Source of the DNA: Malania oleifera
Taxonomy: Eukaryota; Streptophyta; Magnoliopsida; Santalales; Ximeniaceae
Reading direction: 5' to 3'
DNA: 64,000 nt
Assembly: GCF_029873635.1 (NCBI RefSeq)
Contig: NC_080423.1
Location: 103,106,991 to 103,170,990 of the forward strand
Position 1 is the stretch's first letter; each line of letters starts with the position of its first letter. The position numbers were made by a program, and so were the translations under genes. Positions 45,454-57,839 of the stretch are shown here, piece by piece. Under the pieces are notes generated by a model. The model was given only the letters and a program-made list of their open reading frames with translations. It did not search any database and was not told where the DNA came from.

Positions 45454-47892
45454 TGTAACGCCCCGACCCTTAAATTCGGGTCCAGCGCGTTATACCTGAT
45501 AAAATTCCTGATAATCCATAATCCATAATATACACAGCGGAAAACATAACCATAATCTCCATATAACATAATACGAGAGTTTACTAATTCTAACAACCAT
45601 AATAATTTATCCATCACCTGCATTTCCATGAATCTACATAACTCCCAAAACAATTCAGTATTTTCATAATCATTCCTTACTCAATAGCCTTAAAACATAA
45701 AGACATAAAACTTAAATATTTACATTCTCTAAAAATATCATTAAAATGTTTATACCCTTTTTCTTATGTCTCATAATAATGCTATAAAAACTCGAGCTCA
45801 CTAAGTTCGATCTCGAAGAAATCTTGAAAAAGATGAATTCATATTCGGGTGAGACATATCTCAGTAAGGGAAGAAACAATATATTAAACTCAGCGTGTGG
45901 CCATCATGAGATTATACATATTATTTTATAATATTTGCAAATCATAACATAATACTGAAAGTCATTTTCTAAACCTAACAATCACATGCAAAGGTTTACC
46001 CACAAGATTACCCAAGGATAGGGGTGATTACTCGCCCATACAAGTAGCACCCCTCTACTCTGATACTTAGGTAACCCAAAGGTCACTACTGAAGCATACC
46101 AGAGCACTCACCTTACTTAGTAAGCCCTCAAGTGTTAACTTGATCTCATACTCACGCATTCAACAATAGTTTTTCGGCAAAGGCCCTAAGGATAGGGAAT
46201 TCTACCCACCCATACAAGTAGGTTTCCTCTACCCTAGTGCGTTATGCAGCTACTGCCACATTTAAAGCTACTAGTGCACTCGCCTTACTCAGCAAGCCCT
46301 CAGGCGAAGAGTATGCATTGCCCAATCGTAACATGTTTTACATACATAGATACTTCTAATATCATAACACATCATTCTTTCCATCGTTATTCAATCATTC
46401 ACATTCTTTTATGTTCATAACTTAACATTTCCTTGTGTTTCACTTTAAGTGACTCTTTCCCATTTGTATCATTCACATTTCACATTTCATTTCATTGCAT
46501 TGTCATTCCTTGTCATTTCATTACATAACATTTTCATTTCATTCTTTTGTACTACAGCTGCTCTTTAACCGTCATTTGTTAGTCCACATAGAAATGTGCT
46601 AGAATCTGCTACTGTTAGTCCACATAAAAATGCGCTAGAATCTGTTAACCCGGTTTTCAGCTGTTGTACCTTTACATGGTTGTATTTAACATACACAAAC
46701 AACATTGTTCATATCATATTTTATTCTCATTGCTTTACTTACTTAGCCTGCATCTCATACATTTAACATATATTTACACATAATCTCATGCCACACAATT
46801 TAACAGTAAAATTCATACATATTCCTATAAAATAGGCCAACCCACATTTAGCATTTAATTACTAAAAATATAATTCCATTTCTTACATAATTATCTAGAA
46901 AATTCCTTCTACTTTGTTTAGTTCATTTCCACAAATACGTAACTAAATAAGTGGTCCAAGGCTCAAAAATTATAGTTTTACATGGTTGGCACTTTAATAA
47001 TTCATACCAAAACATACATTTAATATAACATAAATTATTACCTTTCATTTCATAAAATATGATTTAATATATAATTTCCTCTTACTTGGTTTCTTGAACT
47101 ACGCTAACAGGAATCCCGAAAAATACTTGCGGCGCTACTCGGACCCTAAATCAAAAATTAAAATTCCATTAAATTAACTCTAAATAAAATATTATTTTAA
47201 TATTTCCTAAGGCCATAAATTCTAACTAAATAAATATACCCTTAAATTTAGCCAAATTACCAAATTTCTCAAATCTCACTTTTGCTTTAAAGTGGGGTTT
47301 AGAAAATCTCAATTGAAAAATTACCTATGCAAAAATGACGATATCGACGACTAGGACCCAATGGTGGTGCCTAATCGTTAATTTTACAGTAGATTTAAAG
47401 CAAAATTGAGAAAATGGGGAAAAATTACCTTTCCCTAAGAGCAGTACCTAAGTCGTTCCCACAAAATATCTGTTCCAGTAGAAATGTCGATGGCAGAGTT
47501 AGGAACCCAACGACACCTTCCGTTTCTCAATCGATCGAGTATCCGCTGAGAAATAAAGGGAGAGGGAGAGAAGATAGAGGAGTGGCGACGGAGAGCACAA
47601 AGGCTCTCTCTGTTTTTTTCGCAGGAAGCACTGAGGCTTCCTTATCCTTTTCTTCTTCTTCTTCTTCTTTTTTTTTTTTTTTTTTACTTAACTTAACTTA
47701 ACTTACATATATGTATTTATTCCATTTTATTTATTTATTTATTTATTTTAATAATAATTAATTAATAATTATTTTTTTTCATACTATTCATTTTTATTGA
47801 TTTATTTAATACATTAATTTAATAGTGTTTGACCACTTAATTAATTAATAATTTTAATTAATTATTTAAATTTTTTTTTCTAGGTTATTACA
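45454..47892 (-). repeat. 3' LTR of the second non-autonomous element
   Basis: 2,439 bp; + strand TGTAACGCCCCGACCC...GGTTATTACA. It contains GTGCTAGAATCTGCTACTG-type repeats (two units, about 46590-46650), the TGAGACATATCTCAGTAAGG block (about 45861) and a (TTC)n/T run (about 47653-47686). The 95-codon frame at 47414 is in the leader and not taken as a gene. Confidence 0.88.
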
Positions 47893-48498
47893 TTCTTCTC
47901 TCCTTTAAGAAATTTCGTCCTCGAAATTCGTTACCTAATCTTTCATCTCCATAATTCTACGATTTACTATACCTCATATCATTCAATAAATATGTCTTCC
48001 AAATAAATTTTTGCATCATCAATGATTAAATAAAATCATCATCATCTTCAACATAAATTCATACCTGCCCTCTTGGCTTTATCTGCCTCATCTAGAACCA
48101 TCGTATAACCACATGCTCGTCCACCTCTACCTAGTGGTATCTGCTGATTTCCCTCGATACCATGACCTCTAAAATCAACTAACCTCACCATCGAGTTCAA
48201 ATCCCAAGTTCAAATTTCTCTACTCGGAAACATCACCATCGATATATTTACCATGATTTTCTGCAGTTAGCAACTTCTTCAGAAAAACACAGAAGACCAT
48301 CAAAGGATTTTTGCCCCCAAACTTAGAAAACACGACTCAGAATTTTTATCGGTATCTTAATCTACCCATTCCTATCCTTATCGCAACTTAATCCTATACT
48401 CTGGTATAAATCAGTCCTAACCTAATACTCTAATATTTCCTTATCCAGGTGATGTGAATCTAATCACACTTCCGGATGGACATTGCTATGATACCATC
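47893..48498 (-). other. Non-coding interior with PBS and PPT
   Basis: The primer site at 48485-48496 reads TGGTATCATAGC on the minus strand, one mismatch from TGGTATCAGAGC. The polypurine tract AAAGGAGAGAAGAA is at 47893-47906. No open frame is visible. A stretch near 48090-48210 is conserved with 12020-12115. Confidence 0.8.
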
Positions 48499-50738
48499 TG
48501 TAACGCCCCGACCCTTAAATCTGGGTCCAGCGCATTATACCTGATAAAATCCCTGATAATCAATAATTCATAATATACACAGCGGAAAACATAACTATAA
48601 TCTCCATATAACATAATACCAGAGTTTACTAACTCTAACCACCAACCATAATAAATTATCCATCACCTGCATTTCCATAAATCTACATAACTCCTAAAAC
48701 AATTTAGTATTTTCACAATCATTCCTTACTTAATAGCCTTAAAATATAAAGACATAAAACTTAAACATTTACATTCTCCAAAAACATCATTAAAATGTTT
48801 ATACCATTTTTCTTATATCTCTCAATAATACTATAAAAATCTCGAGCTCTCTAAGCTCGATCTCGAAGAAATCCCAAAAAAGATGAATTCATATTTGGAT
48901 AAGACACATCTTAGTAAGGGAAGAAACAATATATTAAACTCAGTGTGTGGCCATCATGAGATTATACATATCATTTTATAATATTTGCAAATCATTAACA
49001 TAATACTGAAAGTCATTTTCTAAACCTAACAATCACATGCAAAGGTTTACCCACAAGATTACCCAAGGATAGGGGTGATTACCCGCCCATACAAGTAGCA
49101 CCCCTCTACTCTGATATTTAGTAACCCGAAGGTCACTACTGAAGCATACCAGAGCACTCACCTTACTCAGTAAGCCCTCAAGTATTAACTTGATCTCGTA
49201 CTCACGCATTTAACAATAGTTTACCGACAAAGGCCTTAAGGTTAGGGAATTTTACCCGCCCATACAAGTAGGTTCCCTCTGCCCTAGTGCGTTATGCAGC
49301 TACTGCCACATTTGAAGCTACTAATGCACTTGCCTTACTCAACAAGCCCTCAGGCGAAGAGTATGTCTCGCCCAATCGTAACATGTTTTACATACATAGA
49401 TACTTCTAATATCATAATACATCATTCTTTCCATCGTTATTCAATCATTCACATTCTTTCATGTTCATAACTTAACATTTCCTTGTGTTTAATTTTAAGT
49501 GACTCTTTCCCATTTGTATCATTCACATTTCACATTTTATTTCATTGCATTGTCATTCCTTGTCATTTCATTGCATAACATTTTCATTTCATTCTTTTGT
49601 ACTACAACCACTCTTTAGCCGTCATTTGTTAGTTCACATAGAAATGCGCTAGAATCTGCTACAGTTAGTCCACATAGAAATGTGCTAGAATTTATTAACC
49701 CGACTTTCAGCTGTTGTACCTTTACGTGGTTGCATTTAACATACATAGACAACATTGTCCATATCATATTTTATTCTCATTGCTTTACTTACTTAACCTG
49801 CATCTCATACATTTAACATATATTTGCACAGAATCTCATGCCACACAATTTAACAGTAAAATTCATACATATTCTTGTAAAATAGGCTAATCCAGTTTTA
49901 GTATTTAATTACTGAAAATATAATTTCCATTTCTTACATAATTATCCAGAAAATTCCTTCCACTTTATTCAATTCATTTCCACAAATACATAACTAAATA
50001 AGTGGTCCTAGGCTCAGAAATCATAGTTTTACATGGTTGGCAGTTTAATAATTCACACCAAAACATACATATAATATAACATAAATTATTATCTTTAATT
50101 TCATAAAATATGATTTAATATATAATTTCCCCTTACCTAATTTCTTGAACTACGCCAACAAGGATCCCGAAAAATACTTGTCGCGCTCACCCGGACCCTG
50201 AATCAAAAATTCGAATTTCATTAAATTAACCCTAAATAAAATATTATTTTAATATTTCCTAGGGCCATAAATTCTAAATAAATAAATATACCCTTAAATT
50301 TAGCCAAATTACCAAATTTCCCAAATCTCACTTTCGCTTTGGAGTGGGGCCTAGAAAATCTCAACTAAAAAATTACCTACGCCAAAATGACGATATCGAC
50401 GACTAGGACTTGGTGGTGGTCCCTGATCGTCGATTTAACAGCAAATTTATAGCAAAATTGAGAAAATGGAAAAAAATTACCTTTCCCCAAGAGTAATGCC
50501 TAAGCTGTTCTCACAACAAATCTAGTCCAGTAGAAATGTCGGTGGCGGAGTTAGGAACCCAATGGAACCTTCTGTTTCTCAATCGGTCGAGTATCTGCCG
50601 AGAAATGAGGGTAGAGGGAAAGAAAACGGAGGAGTGGCGACGAAGAGCACAGAGGCTCTCTCTGTTTTTTTCGCAGGAAGCACTAAGGCTTCCTTATCCT
50701 TTTCTTCTTCTTCTTCTTCTTCTTCTTTCTTTCATTTT

Positions 50739-52552
50739 TGTTGGCTTAATAAGGCTTTCAATTCTTATTTTGATGATAAAAAATCAAATGATATGTTTAA
50801 TATGTTTCAAGCAAAAGTTTTTCAGGAAAACAGTAAAGCGCAAGTGCAAAAGGAAAATTATGAATTACAAAGAATTTTTGAAGAATACAAAGTAAAGCCT
50901 ATGAACTATAAAGAGCATGAAGAACAAAGTTATACTACGAAAAGCTCAAAGGAAAGATTGCAACCACAAAACTGATGGAAGAACAAGTTTGAAGACTAAA
51001 AGAGTTATATAAAGGATATTCTAATTATTAGTACTTCAAGGTTAAACTCAAATATAAAGTGGTTTGAAGCTCATAGAAAATCAAAAATATTTTTTTTCTA
51101 AAGAATATTTTTAATAAATAAAAAGGGCTTAAAAAGAGAAGATTTTTTTTTTTTTTTTTTATGAATGAAGGGCCAGGCGACTGCCATGATGAGGCGGGCG
51201 ACTGCCACATTAAGAAAATGATTTTTCAAAAAGTTAGTAGCTAGACAGGTGACTGCCTAACCAGCCAGGCGCCTGCGTGAACAAGCCAAGCGACTGCTTT
51301 GGTTCTGAAAGGCGACTGCCTACATTCTGTGTTAAGAGTTACCTTGTGACAGGCGACTGCCACTCGAATGTTGGCATTAATTCTCTCAACGAGAAGATTT
51401 TTTAAATCACGTTTTTGAACATATTTATTTCAAAATATTTGGAAATAAATTTTAGAAATCTTTGGGAGTAATGGTTTGTTTCTAAAAACATCTATAAATA
51501 GTCAAAAGCTTCAAAGGTTTGAAACAATGATTATAGAGGCAATATTGAAAGGTTTTTGAAATTAAGCAATTCTCAAAAGCTTTCAGATCCAACAATCTTC
51601 AAAGTTCTCAGATCCAGCAATCTTCAAAGTTTTTAGATCAAGCAGCTTTTCAAAGGTTTTTAGATCAAATGATCTTTAAGTATTCAAATTTCTCAAAGGT
51701 TCTAAAACTCTCTTGTGCTTAAAAATTCTGATCTGATATTGATTTATATTTTGAAGCAAAGCTTTCAAAAATCAAAATCTTTCATCTTTCTTTGAAAAAT
51801 TATTTGGTAATTCATACTAAATTCTGAGCTTCAAATTTCTTATATTTGAATTACCTTGAAGTATAAGTGAGCTGATCATTGTACTAATTTACTCTATTGT
51901 GAGAGTTCTCTTTTGTACACAAATTTCTTTATCATCATTCTTGAACGATTCAGAGTCGTTGAATCATTGGACCAAACAAGAGGTTATTGTTTGGAGAGGC
52001 GGGCTCTAGCCTAACAGAAGGAGTGGTTGTAAATAGGTATTGTTCCACCAGGTAAAGGAACTGATATAGTGAAATCCTTTGGTGTTTTGCCAAAGGCAAG
52101 GACGTAGGCTGTGTCGAAGCCGAACCTTGTAAAAATTCTTGTCTCTTTCTCTCTGCTTTATTTTACATTCTTTACTTGCTATTGTTATAAGATTTATAAG
52201 TGCAGGTTGCAGGTTCTAAATTGAGAAAGAAACAGAGGTACTTGATTAATAGAAAGTATGTTTTGATTAATTGTTTGCGGAAACCCAAAAAGGGAGTACG
52301 TTGATTAATCTGCGGAAATCTTAATCAAGTAAAGTAATTACTAAGAGACTACAGGGAAATCAACAAAAGCTTAAATATTTTTTATTGATTGATCTCATTG
52401 ATTAAATTGTAATTTTAAATTTCAGATTTCTTAAGTGTGGTTATTGTTCATATATATCTTGATTTCTGGGTTATTAAAATCAGAAAGTTTAAAAATCACT
52501 AAATTATAAAAAGAATCCAATTCACCCCCCCCTCTTGGGAAGCTATTCCTCA
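50739..52552 (+). mobile_element. Solo copia (Sirevirus-like) LTR
   Basis: It begins TGTTGGCTTAATAAGG and ends shortly after CCAATTCACCCCCCCCTCTT, with CATTTT at both junctions (50733-50738 and 52551-52556), so the last base or two are ambiguous. A cluster of AGGCGACTGCC motifs (51168-51362) precedes a TATA box (CTATAAATAG, about 51490). The leader holds CAAGGACGTAGGCTGTG, as in 15463-17489. No interior is present. Confidence 0.75.
51168..51362 (+). repeat. AGGCGACTGCC motif cluster upstream of TATA
   Basis: Seven copies or variants of (C/A)AGGCGACTGCC lie at irregular 20-40 bp spacing. It is a different word from the GTCGAC arrays but has the same position relative to the TATA box. Confidence 0.75.
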
Positions 52553-52791
52553 TTTTAATTTTATTTTTTTTACTTAACTTAACTTAACTTATATATATCT
52601 TTATTCCATTTTTTTTCTTTACTATTTTATTTATTTAATTTAATAATAATTAATTAATTAATAATCACTTTTTTTCATACTATTTATTTTTATTTGTTTA
52701 TTTAATACATTAATTTAATAGAGTTTAACCACTTAATTAATTAATAATTTTAATTAATTTTTTTTTTAATTTTTTTTTTCGGGTTATTACA

Positions 52792-52970
52792 ACCTCCTCG
52801 CCTAAATAGCTGACACAAACTATGGTGAGGCGCGCACACGTGAACCCTCAAATCTATATTCTTGCTCACTTGGGGGTATCAAAATTACTTTTTTTTAATG
52901 GCAATCTATGCTGGCATGATTAGCTGTCAACCAATCTATACCCAATATTACATCAAACCCCTGCATATCT
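52792..52970 (-). pseudogene. Host gypsy protease fragment
   Basis: On the minus strand it encodes FDVILGIDWLTANHASIDCH, matching the chromovirus near 27350-27410, then a Lys-rich and PPSEQEYRFEGSRV-type stretch. It is bounded on the right by the solo LTR at 52971 and continues at 55152. Confidence 0.85.
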
Positions 52971-53964
52971 TGTGACGACTTGCTTAATTTCCACATTTTG
53001 TTTATATAATAAAATTAATATCACAAATCTAAGTTCAGCAGATCATAATCCACCTGGACCAATAGGTACCAGGGATATTTTAGCACACATAATGGAAGCC
53101 TAAGCAGCAGGAAACATATAATCATAATATTATAAACACGAAAACATCCATCACATTATCATAAATACCAGAGTCACTATATCCACTGTATTTCAGTATA
53201 TACATCCCAAAAACAAAATCTAGGGACATTTCCTACAAAATCCAACTGTCCATACTAAAACTTGCCCTTCAAGAGGACAAATAAACAACACTAGATTAGC
53301 GGGGCTTTTCTCGCTCTCTTATCTAGGGCTCTTGAAAAGTTTATAAAATTTTGAGGTGAGACACCTCTTAGTAAGGGAAATAAACTAATACCAGTGTGTG
53401 GCAACATGAGTATTCCGTGTTATACATATACCATACAGAACATATTTAGTAACTGTTATGTCAAAACTGGGAAAACATATATATCATCAAAACATGGCAG
53501 AACATACTGCATTTTCATAAACATATTTCATCTCATATAATAATAATACAAAAACATTCCTGGTAGGTTAGCTGGCTGTTGTCATGTATTATCCTCACAT
53601 GACTGGGTTGTGTGGCTCGAAGACAGGACTTGATAATGGTTGGTTGACCACTGCCAAGTCAAAAGTACAGTCTGTAAGTCTAATGGGTCTGCCAGACCTG
53701 GTCCGTACACTAGGGGCGCTCACACACTTCTTAAAACCACATCGACCATCCAATCTCACACCACTCTGTACAGCGGCGTTAACATAGATATCATGATCAT
53801 GATGACCATGGACATATAGCAACGGTACTGTGCAAATGCTAGCCTACACCAAGCCAACCAGGTTATGATATTATATAACATATATTGAAACTGTGATACA
53901 TGGATATTTCATATCATTAATTATCAAATCAATCATATCATTTTGCATATATACGTATATCATG

Positions 53965-54260
53965 AAAATCATAGGCCCGTACGCCGGTATTACACATTTT
54001 ACCATAGCTCGGCCCATACGCCAAAAAATCATATCATAGTACAGCCCGTACACTGTCAAATCACATCCATAGCTCGGCCCGTACGCCAAAAAATCATGTA
54101 CATAGCTCAGCCCGTATGCTGGGAAATCACATCCATAGCACGGCCCGTACATTGGCAAAATATATCCATAGCTCAGCCCGTATGTTGGCAAATCATACAC
54201 ATAGCACGACTCGTACGCCGGAAAAACATATAAAAATCTCAACCTGTACGTCGGTTTTCC
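53965..54260 (-). repeat. About 32 bp tandem array in the solo LTR
   Basis: About eight units of CAGCCCGTACGCTGGCAAAT-like sequence with CATCCATAG spacers lie here, the reverse complement of the CCGGCGTACGGGCC units at 24405-24670. Many CpGs have decayed. Confidence 0.85.
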
Positions 54261-54869
54261 ATTATAAAAATCTGTATCATTAACACATTCTCAAAAAACA
54301 GTATTTCATAACAATTTCCACTCATGTCATACTAACAGGTTTTCCGCATATTTAACATACCATCATTTTTAACAATATTTTCCCAAATATAAATCATATA
54401 TAAATAAATTTATTTTCCTGAAATCAAATGTTATAACAATATACGTATTTTTCATAAAATACTAGGTTAATTTATCCCCTTATCTGATTCTTGAAAAACC
54501 CCTAAGAAAATCTGTCCCGCACCCGCAAGGTTCCCAACTTAACACCCTGGAAATAACATTTTCCAGAACTAAAGTTCAGTATTTCTATGCGTATAACAAT
54601 TTCTACAACTGTCAAATAACCAAATAATGAGTAGAAAGCCTTACCCTGGATTTGGGATGGTTTCCAACTCAGCCCCACCGATGATCCGCTCCGGCAGACT
54701 TGTAGAGAACTTTCCTAGGAGCGTTGTGGCGGATTCAGATCCTCGAACTGGAGGAAATTCGACCCAAAATCTTAGAGAGAAGGAGTAGAAACCGTATGAG
54801 GAGAGAGAAAGAGAGAGATTCGGAGCAGGAAAATGGACTGAAAATCACGTTTAACCCTATTCATACTGC

Positions 54870-55075
54870 ATGATTCGTCGACGAACTTCAACCCTTGTCG
54901 ACGAATTTCAGGCTTCCAAAAATCCTCTCTCGGTATCTTCTCGTCGACGAATCCTATACTCGTTGACGAGCTCCTGTTATACCTTCATCGATGAGTCCCC
55001 TATATTCGTCAACGAGGAGCTGAAAAATTCCTTGGGATTATCCTTTCCAAAATACAATGTTGTCGACGAAGTCGA
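54870..55075 (-). repeat. TTCGTCGACGAA array of the solo LTR
   Basis: About seven units, such as ATTCGTCGACGAAC at 54871 and TTCTCGTCGACGAATC at 54937, lie just upstream (minus strand) of a TATGAATAG box near 54860. Confidence 0.85.
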
Positions 55076-55151
55076 TTGCCTCCTTCTGTTTTTGGTTTCC
55101 ATTTCCCTTTCTTTTTACTATTTAAATACCATTATTCTTTGGGTCGTTACA

Positions 55152-55480
55152 GATAAATATCACAAGTTCAACTGGTAGTATTTTCCCCTGATGGTCCACT
55201 AGAAAATTCCTAAGTACCTTCCTACACCTCATGGTAAATCCAGTTGGCATAGATACAACCAACTCAACATCTAATAATTGTGCTTCAATCCCAGCTAATT
55301 TAGCATGCCTCAACGAGACAAAAGAATGGGTGACACCTATGTCAAATAAAACAATAGCTTTATAGGAAAAAAAGTAAATACATGTAACAACGTCTCCAGC
55401 AGTCTCAGCGTCTCTTGGAGTCAAAGCATATACACGCCAATCTTGTATTCCTCTACTGGTCTCCACGAGGTGCTAGATAA
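55152..55480 (-). pseudogene. Host gypsy protease, N-terminal half
   Basis: ALTPRDAETAGDVVT, then VLFDIGVTHSFVSLRHA on the minus strand. The active-site Asp-Ser-Gly-Ala is changed to Asp-Ile-Gly-Val, which would inactivate the enzyme. A TAG at about 55455, in the context CAG-TAG-AGG-AAT, separates it from gag. Confidence 0.88.
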
Positions 55481-56446
55481 CCACCCCGAAGTGGTCTATG
55501 AGCTGGCATATGGATCGGCAGTCCCCAACATGCTTGTGCCATATGACCAGGTTTCTCATAACAATAACAAACATTTTCTCCCTTTTTACATTCATTTGGA
55601 TGCCTCCAGCCACATTCAGGATAGGTAGGAAAAGTCTACCCGCTTTGAAAACCGCCGTGCCTCATCATCTATCCCTAACCTCCTCCATACCGGCTCCTCT
55701 CCATGGGCCCTGGCTGGAACCCGCCTGGAAACCCTGAGGTGTGGCCTCTTCCTCTGACTCTGAGCTGCGGTGCCTCTCTGCATGTCACTCTCGATGACTG
55801 CAGCTATGTCCACAACCTCCGCAAATGTTTGAGCCCGAAAATCGATAACCTGCTCAAAAAAATTCTGCCTCAAGCCTTCCTCAAACTTCCTTACCTTCTT
55901 CTCCTCATCCGGTGCCAAATGTGAGGCAAACCGAGAAAACTCTATGAAACGGGCTGCTTTTTGTTGTACTGTCAACTGTTCTTGAGTCAGGTGTAGAAAT
56001 TTTGTTGCCTTTGCTATCCTAACCGTGGTGGGGAAGTACCAATCGAAAAATAACTCCAGAAATAGCTCCACGTCACTGCCACCAAATTAGGCCTTTGTTC
56101 CTCAATCAACCTCGCTGATCTCCACTAGCGTTTTACCTCCCCGGTCAGCTTAAATGTCGCAAACAATACCTTTTGCTCGTCAGTCTACGGGAGGACCGTC
56201 ATTATATCCTTAACATCCTGAATCCAGTTCTCAGTTGCTAGAGGGTCTGCTCCTCCAGAAAATGACGGAGGTCCCATCCGCATAAACTATTCGATCGTGC
56301 AGCTACGCTCCCTAGAGCTTCTAGCCATCTCAGCCATCACCTGCTGGGCGACGTTGCGCAGTACCGCATCAGAATCTCTACACCCCCATACTAGAAGGTC
56401 TTGTTCCATCACCCCCAACATTCGTACCACTGCTTCCTAGGTCCAT
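55480..56446 (-). pseudogene. Host gypsy gag
   Basis: The start ATG is at 56446, one base after CTTTTTAG, as in the chromovirus. The N-terminal part (56446-56072) contains several stops. The capsid part is open at 55616-56071 (FFDWYFPTTVRIAKATKFL, RFIEFSRFASHLAPDEEKK). The zinc region has CGWRHPNEC and CYCYEKPGHMAQAC near 55530-55610, where the second knuckle has lost a Cys (Tyr in its place). Confidence 0.85.
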
Positions 56447-56746
56447 CCTAAAAAGAAAATGAATATAATTTAGGGACTTTATCTCTCATACAGATCTAAT
56501 TTATTTCATCTAACTAAAATCTCATCTTCACAATTAACTACCCTCTTTGATCTTAATTCAAACTGCAACTTAGATACACAACCTAACTAGTTTACTATGG
56601 CTTCCATGAAATCGTCACCCCATGAAAGACATAGAAATCACCATGGAAATCCTGTACCCAGACCACAGAACAAAACCTCAAATCCTTTTCCTATATTCTA
56701 GTATTATTTCCACTGCACTTTAAAGTCTACAGAACCTTGTAACTTA

Positions 56747-56760
56747 GGCTCTGATATCAA
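56747..56760 (-). other. Degenerate primer binding site of the host gypsy
   Basis: The minus strand reads TTGATATCAGAGCC, one change from TTGGTATCAGAGCC, next to the LTR end at 56763. The 300 bp between it and the gag ATG are non-coding. Confidence 0.85.
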
Positions 56761-56762
56761 AC

Positions 56763-56859
56763 TGTAACGACCCAAAAATTATACCATTTTTTTTATTTTT
56801 CTTTTACCTATTTAATCTGATACCCTTGAATTATCTGCTATAACCTCCCAAATCCCAAG
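56763..56859 (-). repeat. Host gypsy 5' LTR, terminal segment
   Basis: The + strand starts TGTAACGACCCAAAA and runs into CCAAG, the target duplicated by the next solo LTR. The LTR continues at 59044. Confidence 0.85.
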
Positions 56860-56926
56860 TGTAAGAACCCGATTTGTGTTATACGGGTTAATTATTTAAA
56901 AAAGGGTAAAAATGGAATTTTGCAGA

Positions 56927-57120
56927 CTTCATCGACGAGGCCATAATTTGTTGACGAAGGCAGAAGGTTTCTCGTTGACGAAATTCAAAGGTTCGTTGAC
57001 GAGAAAAAGTTGAGAGGTCCAGGAAAATTTAAATATCAGGGTTCGTCGACGAAATCGTTGCCTTGTTGACGAAATCCCTGAAGACTTCGTTTGACGAGGA
57101 CACCAATTCGTCGACGAAGC
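56927..57120 (+). repeat. CGTCGACGA array of the right-hand solo LTR
   Basis: About nine copies or variants, many with GTTGACGA in place of GTCGACGA, sit directly upstream of the TATA box. Confidence 0.85.
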
Positions 57121-57839
57121 CTCTCGGGTCAAAGATCTTTATAAGGATATTTTTGGCTTGCTTCATTGCAAAGTTTTGGAAAAGCTCTCTCTCTCTCTCT
57201 CTCTAAAACTCTCCCTACTCCTTCTCTCTAGATTTCTTCACCGATCGTTGCTAGAATCGGGAAATGGAAGTTACCATGAGGATCATGGAAGGATTCTTTA
57301 CAACTTCGACGGATTAGAATCTCGTTTCGAGCATTTTCAGGTTTCGGACTAAAATTGAGGTAAGGCTCGATTTTCGTTTTTGATTCGGTATATATGTAGT
57401 AGTATGGATTGTAAGCATGTATTGTACTGTGGTTTGTAGGTTTCGGAGTCTCGGTTCGTAGTTTTGAGGACCGTAGAGTTCGTAGTTGGAATTCGGGTTA
57501 AGGTAAGGGGATTTTGTTTATATCAGTCCATTTTTGAAATCAGGATTGGTAAGCCTGTAGGTTATGATCATATGTATGTTTTGGCTACTTATTTGGGGAA
57601 ATCTATTGGGTAAAAATACAGGATTTTCGAGTTACAGTTTTCTAGAAAATTGGGGATTTTAGGTATCATCTCTATTTTGTCTGGAAATTTGTTGGTTGTG
57701 TTAAAGCTGTATTATTGAGGTGACCGTAATCCATATTTGCATAAACTATATACTTGAAATTGTAAATGATATGATTTGTCGTAAACCAAATAAGTGTGGT
57801 ATGTATGGTTGTATGTATTTGTTTCAGGTATTTGTAAAA

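Larger units (their letters stand above)
45454..52791 (-). mobile_element. Second non-autonomous LTR element, TSD GCCTC/ACCTC
   Basis: It has LTRs at 48499-52791 (5', interrupted) and 45454-47892 (3'), and an interior of 606 bp (47893-48498) without coding capacity. Flanks are GCCTC (45449-45453) and ACCTC (52792-52796), a one-mismatch duplication. The LTRs match 8920-15063 and 20807-23370. The interior is conserved with 11724-12256. It sits in the host element's protease-RT region. Confidence 0.88.
48499..52791 (-). repeat. 5' LTR of the second non-autonomous element, split by a copia LTR
   Basis: The LTR segments are 48499-50738 and about 52553-52791, together about 2.48 kb. The sequence on both sides of the insert matches 45454-47892 continuously, with the break falling in the (TTC)n/T run. 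The 119- and 137-codon frames at 50536 and 50562 run across this junction and are not genes. Confidence 0.88.
52971..55151 (-). mobile_element. Solo gypsy LTR, relative of the chromovirus LTR
   Basis: Minus strand TGTAACGACCC...AAGTCGTCACA, 2.18 kb. The leader exon near 53290-53335 (rc AGAGCGAGAAAAGCCCCGCT) and the tandem array at 53965-54260 match the chromovirus LTR. Unlike that LTR it has a CGTCGACGA array (54870-55075) before its TATA-like box. Flanks are TATCT and GATAA, so no target duplication is seen; its placement is nevertheless clear because protease sequence continues on both sides. Confidence 0.85.

Noticed and set aside
52966-55156. Target duplication for the solo LTR 52971-55151
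   Set aside because: The flanks TATCT and GATAA do not match as direct repeats, so none is claimed although the insertion itself is clear.
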